This document shows, one piece after another, positions 16,681 through 19,176 of a stretch of 19,176 nt of DNA. Positions within the stretch are counted from its first letter, which is position 1, and every line of letters starts with the position of its first letter. Source of the stretch: Isotricha intestinalis (taxonomy: Eukaryota; Ciliophora; Litostomatea; Vestibuliferida; Isotrichidae); assembly GCA_023807065.1 (NCBI GenBank), contig JAJJLU010004078.1, positions 1 to 19,176 on the forward strand, given 5' to 3'. The position numbers were made by a program, and so were the translations under genes. Below the pieces are notes generated by a model that did not search any database, had not been told where the DNA came from, and was given only the letters and a program-made list of their open reading frames with translations.

Positions 16681-18162
16681 TTAATTTATTATATTTTTTA
16701 AATTTTCTTTGTTAATTGACAATAATTTTTCTATATTGAATTTCTTATTAACCAAAGAAACTTTTTTCATAAAAATTGATTTTGTAGATTGAGGCTTTTT
16801 ATCATCTTCATTATTACTATCATTAGATTGAGGAGATAATTTTAATTTACTATTATTATTTGAATAACTTCTAGAATCTCTTAATGAATCATTTTCATAA
16901 GTATGACAATATGATTTTGATAATTTTCTCAAATAAAGATTTTTTATATTTAATTTATTATTTTTCTTTTTTTCGTTTTCTACTTTTTTCAGTTTTGCGT
17001 CTTCTTTCGAATAAACTTTAATTTTAGAATAATAATTATCAGAATTAATTTTATTTATTGTTTTTTTTTTATAATTTATATTATTAATTTGATTAATTTG
17101 TTTTTTATCATTTTCTTTATTTTCATCATTATTTTTTTGAAAAGTATGAATATCCATATCTCTAAAAATATCAAAAGAACTATTATTATTATAAATAATT
17201 CTATCATTTTTAGAAAAGCTTTTCCTATTATCATTTTTATAATTATTAAATTTAGGAAGTAATTTAATAATATCTTTACTACTTTTAACAGACTTAATTT
17301 TATTAGGTAAAATATTAGAAATTTCCTTTTTTAAATTAACTCCAGAAAAACCGAAAATATTTTCAATTTTTGTTTTAATAATAGAATTATCTAATATTTG
17401 ATTACAAGTAGGTCTATTATTAGGATTAAATTGTAATAACATATTAATAATAATATTTAATTCATGAGAATAATGATTTGGAATGTTATTATAAAAACCT
17501 CTCATTAATTTTTTATAAGTTTCCTTATAATTATTACCATAAAAAGGTAAATTAAAAGTACATAATTCATATAAAATAATTCCTAAAGACCAAATATCAC
17601 TTTTAAAATTATATGGTTTATTATTCCAAATTTCTGGTGCTGCATAACATGGAGTTCCCATTTTAGAATTTAATATATCTCCATTATATAATTTTGCTAC
17701 ATTTAAATCTCCTAATTTACATATCCCATTTTTCATTATAAATATATTTGCACTCTTTAAATCTCTATGCATTAAATTATTATCATGTAATACTTTTAAT
17801 CCTTTTAATATTTGAATGAAAATTGACCATATTATTTTTTCCTTTAAATATTCTTTTTTATTTTTCTGTTGAAATATTTTACTATGTAAATCACCATCAT
17901 TTGCATATTCTAAAACTAAATTTAAAAATCCAGTTTTTTCTTCATAAAATGATTCTTTATATGATATAATGTTTTGATGAGAAATTGATGATAAAAATCT
18001 TATTTCATTTAATGAATTTATTCTTTCTTTTGAACTTAAATTTGTTAAGTTTACTCTTTTTAATGCATATATTTTTGAATCTAATTTCCTTTTTACTAAA
18101 AATACAACTCCAAAACTTCCACTTCCTATATCTTTTATTATTTCAAAATTCTCCATTGACAT
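16681..18162 (-). CDS. NEK-like (NIMA-related) serine/threonine kinase
   Basis: A 493-residue kinase. The domain spans ~6-270 and is complete: glycine loop GSGSFG (13-18), K35, helix-C E53, HRDLKSAN (132-139), D152-L-N in place of DFG, GTPCYAAPE (169-177), and DIWSLGIILYEL. 'GDLNVAK' at the DFG site is a variant I recall from NEK-type kinases of protists; the aspartate is kept, so activity is expected. Residues ~275-493 are a Lys/Asn/Ser-rich tail with a serine-dense region, lacking a clear NEK coiled coil. NEKs control cilia, basal bodies and microtubules, which fits the STPGR protein in the same window. Start: MSMENF at 18162, or its second Met two codons on. It is the first of three same-strand genes with spacers of about 115 bp. 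Confidence 0.9.
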   Translation of the reverse strand: MSMENFEIIKDIGSGSFGVVFLVKRKLDSKIYALKRVNLTNLSSKERINSLNEIRFLSSISHQNIISYKESFYEEKTGFLNLVLEYANDGDLHSKIFQQKNKKEYLKEKIIWSIFIQILKGLKVLHDNNLMHRDLKSANIFIMKNGICKLGDLNVAKLYNGDILNSKMGTPCYAAPEIWNNKPYNFKSDIWSLGIILYELCTFNLPFYGNNYKETYKKLMRGFYNNIPNHYSHELNIIINMLLQFNPNNRPTCNQILDNSIIKTKIENIFGFSGVNLKKEISNILPNKIKSVKSSKDIIKLLPKFNNYKNDNRKSFSKNDRIIYNNNSSFDIFRDMDIHTFQKNNDENKENDKKQINQINNINYKKKTINKINSDNYYSKIKVYSKEDAKLKKVENEKKKNNKLNIKNLYLRKLSKSYCHTYENDSLRDSRSYSNNNSKLKLSPQSNDSNNEDDKKPQSTKSIFMKKVSLVNKKFNIEKLLSINKENLKNIIN

Positions 18163-18502
18163 TCAAAGTTTAAATTAAATTAAATTAACGATAAATTATT
18201 TTTATATTTAATTTCGTTATTCTTTATATTTTTATCAGAAATGAAATGTTTAAAAAAAATTTAAATAAAATTCAAACCAGAAAAATAATTAAAAGTATTT
18301 AAATAATTAAAATTTAAATATAAAATAAATATTAATTTATTAAGTACTTTTTAAATTTGTCTAGAATTATAATCTAATTCTAAAATATTCATAAATTTCA
18401 ATTTATTTAATATTTCATGTAATCAAATTTATAAAAATTTTATTAAAAAATATCTTTTACTACCTAATTATAAATAAATTGTCATTTCCGTTTAAAAATA
18501 AA
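18163..18502. promoter_or_regulatory. Divergent region between NEK and NTPase genes
   Basis: This 340-bp spacer separates two divergent starts. It is A/T-rich and contains the perfect 8-bp inverted repeat at 18362-18382. The plus-strand frame of the NTPase gene is open back to 18479 but has no ATG before 18503. No RNA gene is visible. Confidence 0.4.
18362..18382. repeat. Perfect 8-bp inverted repeat, 5-base loop
   Basis: TAGAATTA (18362-18369) pairs with TAATTCTA (18375-18382) around TAATC. It sits midway in a divergent promoter region and could be a dimeric protein-binding site or a cruciform. A chance palindrome is quite possible at this base composition. Confidence 0.4.
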
Positions 18503-19176
18503 ATGATAGATTTTTCAAATCCTCCATTTGTTTTTAAAACATTTAAATTAAATTATTTTGAAATAGCTGAACAAATATTATCACATTTTAACAATCAAAG
18601 GAACATAGAAACAAACAAAATACAAGTGATTAAAAATGATGATGAAGATATAAAATATATTTATGATGGAGAAAAAATTAAAATAATTTCTTTTAATATA
18701 ATAATAGAAAAAGAACCAATAATATTCATTGATGAAAATAATAATTCATTTACAGTTTATAATTCTCAATTTTAAAATTATGCCTTAAAATTTTAGATAA
18801 AAATTATGAATTTTATAATGAAAATAAAAAAATAAACTTTGAAAATATTATTTTTGGAAAAAATAAAATAATAAAGCTAAAAAAAAAAATAATTGTAGAT
18901 GAATATTTTTTAAAACTTTATGATAGATTAGATAAAAATTTTATTGATGAAAAGAAATATATAATTGAAGTAGATTTTTTACATCCTTTATTTGGAAAAA
19001 TTTTTCATCATCAATCAAAAGAAATTAATATTTATTTAAATAAGGAAAGAAATAGTTTTTTAAAAATGATTGATGATTTCATTTATGAAGAAGAAAACTC
19101 ACCAATATTTTATATAATGGGAATTGATGGTATAGGAAAGTCTTTTTCATTATTATTTTATTCATGTTTAAAAAAT
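18503..19176 (+). pseudogene. P-loop NTPase gene, frameshifted and cut by window end
   Basis: The first part (18503-18775, 90 codons) starts at ATG 18503 and ends at TAA 18773. A second frame is open from 18763 to the right edge and carries a strong Walker A, 'GIDGIGKS' (19120-19143), preceded by 'SPIFYIM', as in STAND-like and RHS/Crinkler-type NTPases. The two frames overlap at 18763-18775, next to TTTTAAAA, and a one-base difference would fuse them. An intron does not explain it: the only nearby acceptor (TTTTAG, 18791-18796) requires a phase-1 donor, and no codon of xGT form exists in the first frame. So this is a sequencing or amplification indel, a true pseudogene, or programmed frameshifting. 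The N-terminal ~200 residues are unrecognised. The C-terminal remainder, including Walker B, lies outside. Confidence 0.65.

Noticed and set aside
281..18162. A bacterial defence system or operon
   Set aside because: Intron, signal-peptide pepsin fold, NEK, B-box and STPGR families, and single-gene promoters all show a eukaryotic nuclear genome.
18755..18796. A 42-bp GT-AG intron in the P-loop NTPase gene
   Set aside because: Splicing here leaves the downstream exon in the wrong phase and meets a TAA soon after; no donor of the needed phase exists upstream. A frame break is the better reading.

Overview
The window is nuclear DNA of a very AT-rich single-celled eukaryote. Coding frames are dominated by AAA, AAT, TTA and GAA codons, and spacers are almost pure A/T. 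All eleven genes that end inside the window stop with TAA. The one supported intron is a 45-bp GT-AG intron, and starts follow A-rich leaders. Protein families are typical of a protist, probably a ciliated or flagellated one: NEK kinase, SNF1/MARK-type kinase with a KA1-like tail, sperm-tail PG-rich (STPGR) repeats, CAP plus EF-hand, tandem B-box zinc fingers, SPRY and ankyrin repeats. My best guess is an AT-rich ciliate with TAA as stop (a rumen litostome/entodiniomorph would fit). Anaerobic chytrid fungi and other AT-rich flagellates are not excluded. I see no bacterial features, rRNA, tRNA, CRISPR array or transposon.

Layout. 1-98 is not ordinary flanking DNA: it joins an inverted copy and a direct copy of two separate pieces of the kinase gene that lies downstream. 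281-2032 (+) encodes a double CAP-like plus EF-hand-like protein. 2169-4790 (+) encodes a SNF1/MARK-like protein whose kinase domain looks dead. A 595-bp convergent spacer (4791-5385) has the most sequence complexity of any spacer and a nested stem. 5386-6243 (-) is an unrecognised coiled-coil protein. 6322-7293 (+) is a two-exon ubiquitin-like/SPRY gene. 7420-9936 (+) fuses a degenerate Ras-like domain to STPGR repeats. 10117-10578 (+) and 10923-11948 (-) are unrecognised. 12319-14004 (+) is an ankyrin-repeat protein with a 19-Asn run. Then come three minus-strand genes: a pepsin-fold protein lacking both catalytic motifs (14148-15206), a B-box protein with a stunted WD40 end (15324-16565) and a NEK-like kinase (16681-18162). 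From 18503 to the right edge runs a P-loop NTPase gene interrupted by a frameshift and cut by the window end.

The genes do not form an obvious pathway. Two themes stand out. Possible ciliary or microtubule proteins recur (NEK, STPGR). Three enzyme-fold proteins have lost catalytic residues (pseudokinase, pseudo-pepsin, degenerate GTPase), which suggests binding or scaffold roles. The junction structure at the left edge resembles the inverted chimeras made by whole-genome amplification, so the first ~98 bases should not be trusted as native genome until checked.
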